Assembly (NCBI RefSeq): GCF_030253575.1
Contig: NC_080567.1
Location: 17,301,001 to 17,365,000 of the forward strand
Reading direction: 5' to 3'
DNA: 64,000 bases
From: Rhododendron vialii
Lineage: Eukaryota; Streptophyta; Magnoliopsida; Ericales; Ericaceae
The position numbers and the translations under genes were made by a program. How positions within the stretch are numbered: the stretch's first letter is position 1; every line of letters starts with the position of its first letter. Under the pieces are notes generated by a model, which ran no database searches, was not told the origin of the DNA, and saw only the letters and a program-made list of their open reading frames with translations. Positions 37,501 to 48,865 of this stretch are shown here, in pieces.

Positions 37501-37616
37501 TTCCTGCCATCAAGGCAGTGGGCCTGAATCATTTGTGGATAGATGTGTCCGCAATGGCCGTGATGTTGGTGGGTTATCGTTTTGTTGCTTATCTAGCCTT
37601 GTGCAAGGTGCGGTGA
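34402..37616 (+). CDS. ABCG14: ABCG14-like half-size ABC transporter (cytokinin exporter family), five exons, 638 aa
   Basis: Exons 34402-34515, 35019-35811, 36282-36458, 36580-36767 and 36972-37616 join in phase at GT-AG sites (1917 nt including the stop), the usual length for a plant ABCG half transporter. The nucleotide-binding domain has Walker [10 protein letters not shown] (about residues 84-92), a Q-loop region ([12 protein letters not shown]), signature [12 protein letters not shown] (near 189) and Walker [14 protein letters not shown] (D213, E214). Exons 4-5 carry the six-helix membrane domain, with [28 protein letters not shown] and [11 protein letters not shown] runs. Closest by memory to Arabidopsis ABCG14, which loads trans-zeatin cytokinins into the xylem at the plasma membrane as a dimer. 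Family membership is firm; orthology and substrate are inferred. Oddity: exon 1 ends directly against a (CT)n run, giving the unusual donor AAG|GTCTCT. Confidence 0.92.
34516..34558. repeat. (CT)n microsatellite at the first splice donor of the ABCG14-like gene
   Basis: About 20 CT units begin at the GT of intron 1, so the donor reads GTCTCTCTCT. Confidence 0.9.
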
Positions 37617-39066
37617 ATTAAGTTTTGCAGAACGCATTACAGACAATGTTTGAAGAGTTTCCCCTGTGGGACCATTTTCGAAAAATGTTTGAAGAGTTTC
37701 CATTTCTTCAACTGACGAGTAATGTTAGATTTGATGGGTACACTATTGCCAGATTTTGATCGTTTCCCCATGAGAATAACATGTACCATCCTTTGGCTTT
37801 CGCCAAATACTTATATGGAAATTACAACTTCAGAATTTTGTACTTCGGTCATATAGGCATACTTTGAAAAGGGAAATAATTTGACATGTTCAATTCTGAA
37901 GAAGAAGAAGAAGAAGGTTAAACAACAGACCTCAAAGGCACCATCTGTCGGTAGAACCAGATCCTGTAGCTGAGTGAGGATTTTGAAAGCCGAATGGGTT
38001 TAAATAAATAGCTTCCTGCAAGTGCATTGAAAACAACAAGAGATCAGTGTCCGAAAATTGCACTATTTGGGTAGCAAGTGAACTTGAGATATATATGAAT
38101 AATCGTAGACTTCAGCATTAGTGGATGATTCATGGTAGGCCAAGGAAGATGATACAGTACCACCATAACCTTTACTACAATATGTCAAATACGCCTACTT
38201 AACCATGGCCCGACACGATGAGAATAGCATGAAGTGAATGCCTGAGTGGTGTAGATACAGTAAGTGGTGGAGGTCCAAGCAGAGAACAAGAATGAACTTG
38301 AAATCCATGTCATCTCCTACTTTAGAATACAGGACTAACCCCGGCCAAATTTTTTTGGGAAAGTCCATTTTATCCTTTAGTGGTATAAGTCGGGTGCGAA
38401 TTACCTCCCGGCGTTTAACCTTGACCACATAAGCGCCATGTGGTTCATGGATTAAAACGCACGGTGGAAAATACCATCCAAAGTTACAGTACGCTTAGCA
38501 TACACACCTATCAAACGAAAATTTTACCCCCAGTGATAAGGGCAAACCTGCGCCTACACCACGGCATGTTCAATTCACCTTGGAGGCACTCACAATTTAA
38601 GTGGGGGTCGTGGCGGTGGGTTGCTACGCTAGTTCCCTCGTAGGTTTACATTGCAAGGGTGGGTCCAATGTGGCCTTTGGTGGTTCTTACGTCATAAAAT
38701 TCTCTCAAACACGCATTTTTCTACCAAATAAAATGCCAAAACTACCCTCCTACAACTCGAGACAAACCCAATAACAAAACCCTCTCCGAGTCCATCTCTA
38801 TCTCTAAATGCTCACTCTGCCATCATTTATCAATAACTTTCTGTTAAGTTACCAATAGTCTCAAAAGCTTAGGCTGTTGGAAAATGGGTCAAACAATGTA
38901 TATCAGGCTATCTAATACCCTCCCTCACGTGCAACTTCATCTTACACGTGGAGATACAAACATCCATACATATTGTGATAGAATGCAAATGGGAGAAGCA
39001 TAATTCAATCGGGGACCAAACGAATGCAAACAGAGAGACTTGAACCCAAGACCTCTTACAATCTGA
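37617..39066. other. Intergenic region 3' of the ABCG14-like gene
   Basis: The first 300 bp or so should be 3' UTR. A (GAA)n run lies near 37900-37918. No further coding exons are recognised. The segment 38800-38950 (TGTTAAGTTACCAATAG, AAAAGCTTAGGCTGTTGG) resembles diverged LTR sequence, at low confidence. Confidence 0.4.
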
Positions 39067-39186
39067 GCTCTGATATCATGTTAAGGCATCCACCTCAAAA
39101 TAAATTGGCAATGAGATGAGAGGCCGCCTAGGCTCATATTCTAGTTTTCGAGGTGAAAATTAACCGATGTGGGACAATTTCTAACA
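39067..39186 (-). mobile_element. TRIM-like or copia-like LTR with adjacent primer-binding site
   Basis: On the minus strand the sequence starts TGTTAGAAATTGTCCCACAT (39186 downward) and ends CCTTAACA at 39079, giving a 108-bp LTR with TG..CA ends. Directly next comes TGATATCAGAGC (39078-39067), one base off the TGGTATCAGAGC primer-binding site for initiator Met-tRNA used by plant copia and TRIM elements. No second intact LTR was found, so it is a fragment. Confidence 0.6.
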
Positions 39187-40157
39187 CTTTCCACTTCTCT
39201 CACCTCCCACTTATCCTTTTTCCCATCAATGCCCAACCTTTGTTTTATTTCATTTGCTAAGGAGTAAGGAACTACGTATGTCTCTAGAATTTCATACATG
39301 GAAATCAATAAATGGCATATTGACATCATGGAGTCAAAAAGAAGATCAAGGGAGTACCTTTCTTGAAGCTCGTGAGCATAATAAGGGAGGTAATTAAAAG
39401 GGGGAAAAACCTCAATTCTAGTCGATTGAACCGAAAATTCATCAAGCTTCAAATGCTGCACTTGAATGCTCAAGTCCGCATACCAAACCTAGGTGCGAAT
39501 GCTGTTAATGTTTGAGGAATTAATTTGGGTGGCAAAAAAAAATGAAGTGGATTGCAGTTAAAGACAAAAAAAAGTTTAGATACACGACAATCCAAACATA
39601 ACACTATCTCACAAGTGGGGCCCACATACATACAAGTGGGCCCACACACGCAACAATTCAAAAGCAACACCATCCAAAACCCCTCACATACACACGGTTC
39701 AGGTTCTGCTCATTTAGTATCCGAATCGAACTTAAACGAGCTCGACCGAGTTGAGCCTCGAATAATTTACGAACAGCTCGATTCATTTGCAGCCGTGATA
39801 AAAATAAAATAGTGCGCCATATAGGTACGATGAACAAAATTGGCGGAAGGACACTAATTTTCCCTTTTTCTATATTTTAGCGCATTAAAGTTTTTTTCAT
39901 ACTCGAAAGAAACACACCATGGAAGAAGAAAATTCATTAATCAAGTCATACGGCATCTACGGAACACCGCACAGGACATACAACAAGTATAGATTTTCAT
40001 CCAAATATAAAGAAATAGAGACACAATACAAGAAAAGACTAGTAGACGAAACTAGTGTCTAGCGCCGATGCAAGAGCCAAAACGCTCACTTCTTCACACC
40101 GTCAACATGGCCGGCTAACGTGGAGCTAGTACCTAGACACGACCGTCTCGGGATGGT
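39187..40157. other. Intergenic region, no gene recognised
   Basis: AT-rich, with a GTGGGCCCACA-type repeated patch near 39615-39650. The segment just before 40158 reads on from 43405 once the solo LTR between them is removed. It forms part of an older repeat-like sequence. Confidence 0.4.
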
Positions 40158-41266
40158 GGAGCTGTAACGATCATGATTTTGGGTAAATAAAAATTTCGTT
40201 AAATATTTAAATTTTATTTTAATTACTTGGATTTGCTACTAAAAATTTCTTTTTAATTTTTATAATCCGTCATACTTAGATTTGAGACTTATAAAATTAT
40301 ATCTTTCACGCCGAGCAATCTAGTCATTTTCTAAAAACAAGTATGCTTATAAAAGCACTTGTATATTTCCTAACGAGTTAGATAAAATCTTTAAATTATA
40401 TTTCTTGGCTAGAAATCCTACTTGGCGAGTAAGGTTAGTTTCCAACCGACTTATTGGACAAACCAAACTACCATTTCTCCTAGTTACACTTCCCGAACCC
40501 TAATTGGACCTTTTTGACCGTCTTGGAGCCTTTTGAACCCCCAAACCCTAATTGAACCCTTAGACTTTTAGGGGTAATCATTATACCCCATGACAAGTCA
40601 TTTCAAACCCTAATTATGACCAATATTCCTTTACCCCTTGGACTATAATTGTTAGAAGAATTTTTATCCCTTGAATATTAGACCTTTGACTTGCCAATAA
40701 GCATGACAAGACAAGTCATACAAAGAATCCCATCATTTTGCTTCCAAAAGAAGCAAGACTAGCCATGCATGCATGCACACCTATGTCCTAGCCTTAAGCC
40801 TAACTATCTTAGGTTTTACTTTCCTAGATGAATATATACATATACTTATATACCTATATATGTCTATACATAGAACAAGAGAAAGAGAGAGGGAGAGGGA
40901 GAGAGAGAGAGAAAGAGAAGGCCGAATGGGAGAGGAGGTGGAGTGTGTGATTGTGTTTTGGACACTTACACAAGCAACCTTAATAGCCCTAAGCCTATTT
41001 ATTACATGCCAACCCATTCTAGTCTTCCAAAGTACAAAGCTAGCCCATGATTATATTATTTCTTGCAAGCAACCTCCCCATAGACTTGACAAGTCAAAAA
41101 CCCTTCATGATGGCCTAAGATTTGGCCTAAATTGGAAAAGACAAGTCATGGAAGACTTGGCATGCTTTCAAGCTTGATTGGACATGACAATGGAGCAAAA
41201 TCCATGGGAGAAAGGAGAGAAGGGGGGGCCGGCCATAGAGGAGGGAGGAGGAGCTCAAGTGTTGGC

Positions 41267-41274
41267 TATAAATA
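41267..41274 (+). promoter_or_regulatory. TATA box within the solo LTR
   Basis: TATAAATA in the context TGGCTATAAATAGCACC. This orients the LTR on the plus strand and could still drive read-out transcription rightward. Confidence 0.6.
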
Positions 41275-41339
41275 GCACCCCATGCCTTCCATTCAACTCA
41301 CACCTTCACTCCTTTGCTTTCACTTCTCTCTAGAAACCA

Positions 41340-41690
41340 TTTCCATTTTCAGACAGCCTACTGCCCTTCACGAATCTCCATTTTTCTCCTGCTTAGAGTA
41401 GTTTTTAGAACCAACTCCCTCCGGGAAAGTTGTAGAGAACTTTGAAACCTTCAAGTTAGACCCAAGAACCACCCCAATCGGTGAAGAAATGACAAAGATA
41501 TTGGCATTCGAAGTTCAGTAAAAATCTCGGATTTCCATTTCCAGACAGCATACTGTCTCCTCCTTTATCACCATTTTTCTTCTGCCTAAAGTAGTTTCTA
41601 GGATCAACTTCCTTCACGAAAGTTGTAGAGCACTTCGAGAGCTTCAATTTCGACCCAAGAACGATCATATTCGGCCAAATATTGACTGAG
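41340..41690. repeat. Tandem duplication inside the solo LTR
   Basis: CATTTTCAGACAGCCTACTG.., TCCATTTTTCTCCTGC, GAAAGTTGTAGAG and GACCCAAGAAC recur about 195 bp downstream as CATTTCCAGACAGCATACTG.. with about 20% differences. Confidence 0.75.
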
Positions 41691-42542
41691 TTACTGCCAT
41701 CCAAAGTTTGGTCCAGATTCGCGAGTTTCACCGCCCGTAGAAAACTTCCAACTAGCTTATTCGGCCCCGACTAGTTTCGGATCAAGGTAGATAAATCTCT
41801 ACTCATTCTCCCTAGTATAACTTTAGTTATTTTTGTTTATGATAAGGCAAGTTAAAGTATTAGGAATAATTAGCAAGCTCGTTTTACAAAATCTTGAAAC
41901 GACATTACGATCATGTAGATTTTCTCTACTCACTTCCCTAAGTATAAGTAGAGTCCCTCGTCCACTAACTCAACGCATAGCATAGAACCGTATGTGAAAA
42001 AGTATATAAGGTTATCTGTTGTCTGCTAAAGTTATTTGTCATAAGTATATGAGGTTATCTGTTGCCTGAAATATTAGAATTTCATGAAATACTTGAATGG
42101 AGTTTTCTTTAAAAAAATGAAAAGGGAGGGAAATATGTTGAATTAATCAACTTGTTACTCGAAATAAACATATGTTGCTTAGAATTTCTCAAAAGAAAGA
42201 AAGAATGGTTTTCGAAAGATAGAATTTGACACTTGAATAGAAGTATTCGTATTTTGATCTTTAGGATGGTTATGAGCATGATTATTAATATAGAATTGGA
42301 TGATCTTGCTAGTTTAGTTTCAAGATTACAATGAATGATTTATGTTTGTAAAAAGTCCTATCGCGGAGTCTTTGCCTGTAACAAGACACGAGAATCGAGA
42401 AAGTAAAAACATGACACCTAGGATGTGATTAATGAAAGGAAATATTTTTCGAGGAAGAAAATATTTTAAAACTACATAATGACCGATTTTGGGTGGCATT
42501 ATGTGAGTTGTGTGCGTGTGCAAAAGTAAGATTTGTGAAAAA

Positions 42543-42870
42543 TCCAATGAGAACGCGGAGCGGCAGAATCATTGTGGGGATACTCGGGAATCCGGAGCGG
42601 CGGAACCGAGGGTTTAAATTTTGAAAACCTCAAATGGGAACCCGGAGCGGCGGAACCATTGTGGGATACTCGAGAACCCGGAGCGGCGGAACCGAGGGTT
42701 TTGAATTGTGTGCGTTCCCATGGGAACCCGGAGCGGCGGAACCATGGTGAGGTATGGCTTGGTTATCCGCGGTACGGAGCCAATGCAATCGTGTGCCAAT
42801 GGGAACCCGGTGCAGCGGAACCATTGTGAGGATACTCGGGAACCCGGAACGGCGGAACCGAGGTTGGGTG
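42543..42870. repeat. GC-rich minisatellite in the solo LTR
   Basis: The core AACCCGGAGCGGCGGAACC recurs about seven times in alternating spacings, each followed by ATTGTGGGATACTCG or GAGGGTT. One degenerate block (about 42740-42790) lacks the core. Both strands give long but spurious open frames. GC content is far above that of the AT-rich surroundings. Confidence 0.88.
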
Positions 42871-43409
42871 TGTTAAAAACGGATTTTGAAAATGTTGATT
42901 TGGTGATAAAAGGTGAAAATGGAGACACAGTCTACGATGAGTCGCGTAGGAGAAACACAGAAAAATATGGACACCAACAATACTTGAATAGTGAATATGG
43001 AGGTGCTATCGTTAATCGTTTTTGTTAAACCTGCTTGTACTCTGTTGATTTTATGACCTATTGTTTGTAAGTTAAGGGTTAGTGGGTTTGGATATTCTAT
43101 TGAGCTTTTGTAAGCTCACGGTGTTACCTTTGGTGACCCTGACATATTATATCGATGGCGACGCTGATATAATGTGTCAGACCTTATAGATTATCAAGAT
43201 GAACAGTACACTTTGGAGGCTTTTGGAGCTGAGGAGCTGGCTAGGATGGAGGAGCAGGTGGAGTTGTAGATAGGAACCCTAGTCTACCCTCCTTTTGTTG
43301 AATAAGATTACTCTTTTGAGAATATTCTGTAATATTGAGCCAGACTCCATTTAGTTTTTCAATGAAATTGCCTATTTAACGTACCCAAAATTGGGGGCGT
43401 TACAGGAGC

Positions 43410-44527
43410 TCCGAATCAAAGATAACATTAAACCTGTGGAAATCAGTCACCCTATCTGGGAAAACTAGATTAAAACAAAGCCACCCGGGAAGACTCATCG
43501 GAACAAAAATCGGACCCAACATCTGGACATAAACCGGACAAGAGTCCGAACAAAACAAAAATGAAACACAAAATCAAAACTCTAACCTGCTGAAACACTC
43601 AAAACAACCACTGTAGCACCGCCGCCACAACCACCGCACCAACCACAAGAATCACGGCAACCCCTACTGCCGCCATGCCCAATCCCAACACACCATATCC
43701 ACTCACAGCATCACCACCTACAACCCAGCAAAATCGCATCATCCACCACCTGAAACGGCCAAAGCGCCGCTAGGCAAGAGACAGCCACCTTCAACAAGGT
43801 AAAATGGCGGTCCACAATGGGATCCAGAAGGCCAGGGGAATGGGATGCACCCAACAGAGTATCTGACGGGATCATACCGGGGGTGGAAATGAGGAATGGG
43901 TAGGGAAGGGGAAGAGGGAGGGGGGAACAAGATCCCACAAAGGAGAGGAGCGCGGCAATGGTAGGGGTGTGCACGGGTCGGGTTTGACCCCGACCTCGAC
44001 ATGGTCGGGTAACAACATTTTAGCCCCGAAAACTGAACCGAACAGGTGGTAAGAACCGTCCGCGAGTTTGATTATTTTGGTCGGGTCGGGTCCGACCAAA
44101 AACCGAATTAATCTTTATGAATTGGTCGGATTTGGTCGGGTTTGGTCGGGTTTGATCAGGTCGAGTCGGGTAGGGTAAGAAACGCACCAATCCGAGCCCC
44201 GAACAGAAATTTAATTTTTAACAAAAAATGAACCCGTACCCATCTGAACCACATGTTCGACCCCGCTCAAAACCCTTCTGGTCGGGTCAGGTCCGTGAGT
44301 GGACGGGTTTTTTGCACAGGCCTAGGCAAGGGAAGGGGAGAAGAAAAAGGAAGAGACAGAGAAAGAGAGAGAGGCGCCCGGGGGAGGAGGTGGCGCCTCC
44401 CCCAAGCAAACAAGGGCGACTAGGGTTTATCTGGTAAAAGTTTAGAGAGAGAAAGAAGAGATGAGAGAGCTCCAAAACGTTTGATGTAAACACCGTCAAG
44501 TTAGGGAGAGAGAAATTGGGATTAATA
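43410..44527. other. Non-coding repeat-like DNA
   Basis: ACCACCGCC-type triplets lie at 43610-43690. GGTCGGGT is repeated at 43974-44180 in a degenerate array. A GAAAGAGAGAG stretch lies near 44340-44372. No gene recognised. Confidence 0.45.
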
Positions 44528-44752
44528 CTCCATCCGTTCGGATATAATAGTCTTTTTTTTGGAGTTTGTGCCATTTTTCAATCGATTATATCTTTCAATT
44601 TATAATGTTTTACGTGATTTCAAAAATGTTGTATTATAAAATTAATTGAGATCTATCAAACAAGATCCATATTCGATACGGATTCAAAGATATAACTCAT
44701 TTTTTAGCCGGTTGAAATAGAATTAGGAACAATTAAATCCGAACAGAGGGAG
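44528..44752. mobile_element. Stowaway-type MITE (225 bp)
   Basis: The left end is CTCCATCCGTTCGGATA and the right end TCCGAACAGAGGGAG. They form a terminal inverted repeat of the CTCCCTCCGT type and are flanked by TA on each side (44526-44527 and 44753-44754). These are the marks of Tc1/mariner-derived Stowaway elements. Confidence 0.85.
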
Positions 44753-44778
44753 TATTAGGGAAAAGTTATCGGTACATA

Positions 44779-45130
44779 TGAGCTTGTACATACCATGTAC
44801 ATATGAATTTTGTGGGGTGAGCCACCTTGAGTCCTACAAAGATTATTTCAACCGCCTATTATTTTTAAAATATTTTTTTATGGAGCTCTATAAAAAATCA
44901 AATCAATCCAATATCAGTAACGATTTTTCCTGAATTTGTGGGGGTGAAACCATTACTCAGTTTTGCTACTAAAAATTTAGAAAAAAAAATCTTACTGATA
45001 TGGGGTTGAGTTGATTTTTTACAAGACTCCGTAAAAAATATTTTAAAAATAATAGAAGGTTCGAATCATCTTTGTGGGACCGAAGTGGGCTCCCCAAAAT
45101 CCATATATATATGGTATGTATGTACACATA
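44779..45130. mobile_element. Foldback MITE (about 350 bp)
   Basis: The arms carry ATATGAATTTTGTGG.., CTTTGTGGGAC/GTCCTACAAAG, TATTATTTTTAAAATATTTTTT and TAAAAAATCAA in inverted orientation around about 44950. Confidence 0.7.
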
Positions 45131-45180
45131 GTAGTAATCTGTCCATGGTGAAAACTCCAAGTTTTCCACCACCACTACTA

Positions 45181-45512
45181 ATTGTGGGTCCCATCGTGCT
45201 TATATTGTAATAATCTGAACCGTTCATCTTGTAAGGCTCGCAGAGTAGTAAATTTTCTCACAAAATCAACTTTATCAGACATGGATAGGTGTATGAAATA
45301 ATTGAATTTTAGTTTATAAAATCGACAGTAGATAAGTTTAAAATTAAACTATCTATGACCTATTTTATAAACCAAATTGTTTAATTTTTGATGTACTATC
45401 AATATCCGATAAACTTAAGTTTTTGGGTAAATGTACTATTTTGCGGACTCTACAAAATGAATGGTTCAGATTACTAAAAAAATGAACGGTGGAACCTACA
45501 ATGAGTGATGGA
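45181..45512. mobile_element. Foldback MITE (about 330 bp)
   Basis: GTGGGTCCCATCGT and AATCTGAACCGTTCAT..TTGTAAGG at the left are mirrored by TACAAAATGAATGGTTCAGATT and ACGGTGGAACCTACAAT at the right. Centre near 45345. Confidence 0.7.
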
Positions 45513-45540
45513 AATCATGGAGTTTTAGGTGGAAAGAATT

Positions 45541-45653
45541 AGGAAAATGATATTGATATTCTAAAAATTGATGCAGGCACTCCAAAAAACAAAAGAAAGT
45601 GGCTTTGGAGTTACAGTGCCTGTATCAATTTTTAGAATGCCAATATCATTTCC
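45541..45653. mobile_element. Hairpin MITE (about 113 bp)
   Basis: GGAAAATGATATTGATATTC, TAAAAATTGATGCAGGCACT and CCAAA are mirrored by TTTGG..AGTGCCTGTATCAATTTTTA and GAATGCCAATATCATTTCCC. The loop is about 20 bp. It lies about 180 bp upstream of the CIR1-like start codon. Confidence 0.8.
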
Positions 45654-45832
45654 CAAGAATTAAAGTCTAATATTAGAAGTAACAAAATCAAAATCTTTTC
45701 TAAAAGTATAAATCTGGGATGAAAGTGTAATCATGGCAACTCCAGGGAAAATAAGTTTCCTATTTGTCTACCCTGTAAGATCGACCCCCAATACTAATCG
45801 GGGGTCACAGAGAAATAGAGCATTTAGAGGGA

Positions 45833-46060
45833 ATGGAGGAGGAAGAAGGAGGGTTAAGGCTGAGCAAGAGGTTCTCCGACCAAGGCGGCGAGGTTGATCT
45901 CAAGACCAAATCCGGCACCGCCTGGTCCCACAACTTCCTCAACCAGAAGCCATGGCACCCTCTCTCCTACCCCAACCAGCGCCGCAAGTGGATCGCCGAG
46001 CAAACCCACGCCCAGCGCCAGCGCCGCGCCGAGGAAGTCTCCCGCGAGGTACCAATCTCT

Positions 46061-46096
<36 letters not shown>

Positions 46097-47338
46097 CTGA
46101 TACATATACCTATATATGTAGTGTCTTTTGAATTTGATTGTTGACTTCTCTCTGTTAACTTTCGTCATCAAACCCATATCTGCAGTTCGCCCAGGAACAG
46201 GAGTTCTTTCGCCAGGCAGCTCTTGTGTCAAAGAAAGAGAAAGAAAAGGTAATCACTTATACCCCGATGTCGATTCTAATATTAGGCATGAAAGAATGTA
46301 TATGTGATTTCAATTTATTGGAAATTGGTGATAGTGAGTGCAGTTGGACACCGTTAGATAACGAGAAAATCTCCATGAATTCTCTCAATTTGAGTAAAAA
46401 AAAATCTAGTAAAACCTTGATTTGATATCAAGCACTCAGAAGGATAAAGGAATGCTTAAGCGTAAATTTGTGTAGAGTCTTTTGTAATGGCGAAGAGTCG
46501 TAAATTTGGAAGCTTCAACATTGCCGTGAAACTTTTGAGTAAAGAAATGGTTCTCCCCCAATGAGTTTAATACAAGTTTGATAGAGATTTGGGTGAGTTT
46601 TTTTTTAACTAAGATTTTAGTTTGAGAAAGGGTTGGAGATCTCCTTACATGATATTTGTGAATATGGGTATGTAATGATTAAGTGGTTTACATAATAGTG
46701 CGTGATTTTGTATATAGTTGGAGACGATGAAGGCAGTGAGCTTCATGTATGTTCGCCCGCCGGGTTATAATGCTGAAAGTGCAAAAGCTGCTGAAATTTC
46801 TGACGAAAGGAAGCAACAGGAAGACCCATCTTTGGAGGGGACATCAACTTCAATGTAATGATGCATCAGAATAAATGGATATGTTTGGTTTTATGTTTAA
46901 TAAGTGGTTAGTAGTTCAAAAAATAGCTTCTTCTTCTTTTTTCTGTTCTTGTTTCTTACCTGAGGAGTACATTTTGTAGGCCTCTTGAAGCCTTATCCAG
47001 CAAGGATCAATCACATGACGAGAAAAGGAAAAAAGTACCAAAAGATGTTTTTGGTCGCGCTTTACCAACTGAAGAGCAATTCGAAATCCTTAAAAATGCT
47101 CCACGGTATGTCTTAATGACAAATTTTCACATTGGCGAATTGTGAAATTGTTTTTGTTTCTACAAAATACTTTTACATGTATATTCCAAAATAGGGAGGG
47201 TTGAATGTTTGTATGCCAGGGTTACAAACAGATATGCGATGTTCATCAAATTGAGTATTCAGTCAAGAAGATATATCCAATCTTAATATAAGACATCGTT
47301 AAGGTCCTTATCACTTTGCAAGTATATGAGCTTCCGAA

Positions 47339-47380
<42 letters not shown>

Positions 47381-48582
47381 AATTTTGCTGTCTTGGTAAT
47401 GTTTCACCTACATGGCTTCGTTAACTGACTCCAAATGACAAACTGCAATAATTTTTATGTGCTGCTCCTCTTTTATAGTACCGATGAATAGTACTTCCTC
47501 TCTGCTTTTCTTCTGAATTGAAGTTTAGGCATAAGATTTGTCTGCTGCTAATCATCACTCTTAACTAGCACAATGTCGTGGATAATGTTAAGAAGGTATA
47601 TATGAACGCCATATCTTTGTACCCTCCAAGGATCATATCTACATCTATAAAGTCGTATATTATGCTGTGCAAGGTATATGCGCTGGCAATCTTGGTAGAA
47701 CTGACGCGGTAGTTTAAATTTACATTCGTGATTAGCATGTAACAAGTTGGCCCGACTTTATTGAAGACAACATATTCGTCTAGTGGAGAAGCAGTTCAAA
47801 AACTAACTGCAAGTCTGCAAGGTTTTCAAGTGGCCTAAGAAAGGCAAATGTTGGAGGGTTCTTTGCTCTATTGCAGACTGTAGTATACACTATCCTCGGA
47901 CATCAATATGGATAAGTGGATAACCAACTTCCTTTGCAAAGACCACTCAGAGTACCTTTGAGGGCAAAAACAATTTTAGTTCATATTGAAGCTATAACAA
48001 GGCCCCAATGAAGGCCACAAAGGATATTCGTTAGGCATTAGTCAGGGCCATGGGATATGTGATTTGAAAGAAAAGAGCCTATTGAGTTGTTTCTTCTTCT
48101 CACCTTCCCTCCGCTTCCTCTTCAGAAATATGATGATGTGACTCATTTACCTAGGGAATCATAGTTTAATTTCATATAGGCCTTCTCTTTCAAGCTAAGC
48201 GGATGGAATGAACTGTTTTGGAGAAGTAAGCTTTGTAGGTTTTTGAAGAGTCAAAACAAAATAGGTTGTGACATCTCTTGTACCAGTGAACATCTGTAAA
48301 AGCCCGCCCCAATATGAAACTGCACAATAGGAGGTCATGATTTTGATAGCAAACTAATAGTTACATTCTTTTCCGTAAAACATCATTCATCATCTTTAGA
48401 GATGATCGGAACTGTGTTATGTGGATCGGGGGCGTGTAACTGTGTATTACATGGGGTATATTTGTCTAGTCATAAAGTCTCCTTGAACCCCAAATCCCAC
48501 TAATCAGTGTTTATTTCCAAGAGTTGAAAAACATCCTACACTTTCAGATGTTTTGTGTTTTATGATAGACTAGAAATTAAAA

Positions 48583-48667
<85 letters not shown>

Positions 48668-48797
48668 AACAGGTGTTTGTTCTTTACTAATAATTACCTG
48701 CAAGTGGACCTCGTACCTTGTTTGGATATGTCTGGTTAAACCTATATAAAGATATGTGTGACTTGGTTCCATGCATTAGTTTTGTGAGGTGACTTGT

Positions 48798-48865
<68 letters not shown>

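Larger units (their letters stand above)
40163..43404. mobile_element. Solo LTR of a Ty3/gypsy-type element (3.2 kb)
   Basis: Starts TGTAACGATCATGATTTTGG and ends GGGGGCGTTACA. It is flanked by perfect GGAGC duplications at 40158-40162 and 43405-43409. It has no gag or pol, a TATA box TATAAATA at 41267-41274, a duplicated block of about 190 bp (41340-41470 and 41535-41690) and a GC-rich minisatellite (42543-42870). The size and TGTAACG ends resemble long LTRs of plant gypsy lineages such as Tekay/Del, but the lineage is inferred. Recombination between the two LTRs of a full element would leave exactly this. Confidence 0.82.

Noticed and set aside
42572..43028. Frames with repeated REPGAAEP or PGSAAP-type sequence
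   Set aside because: They are translations of the GC-rich minisatellite in the solo LTR, open on both strands.
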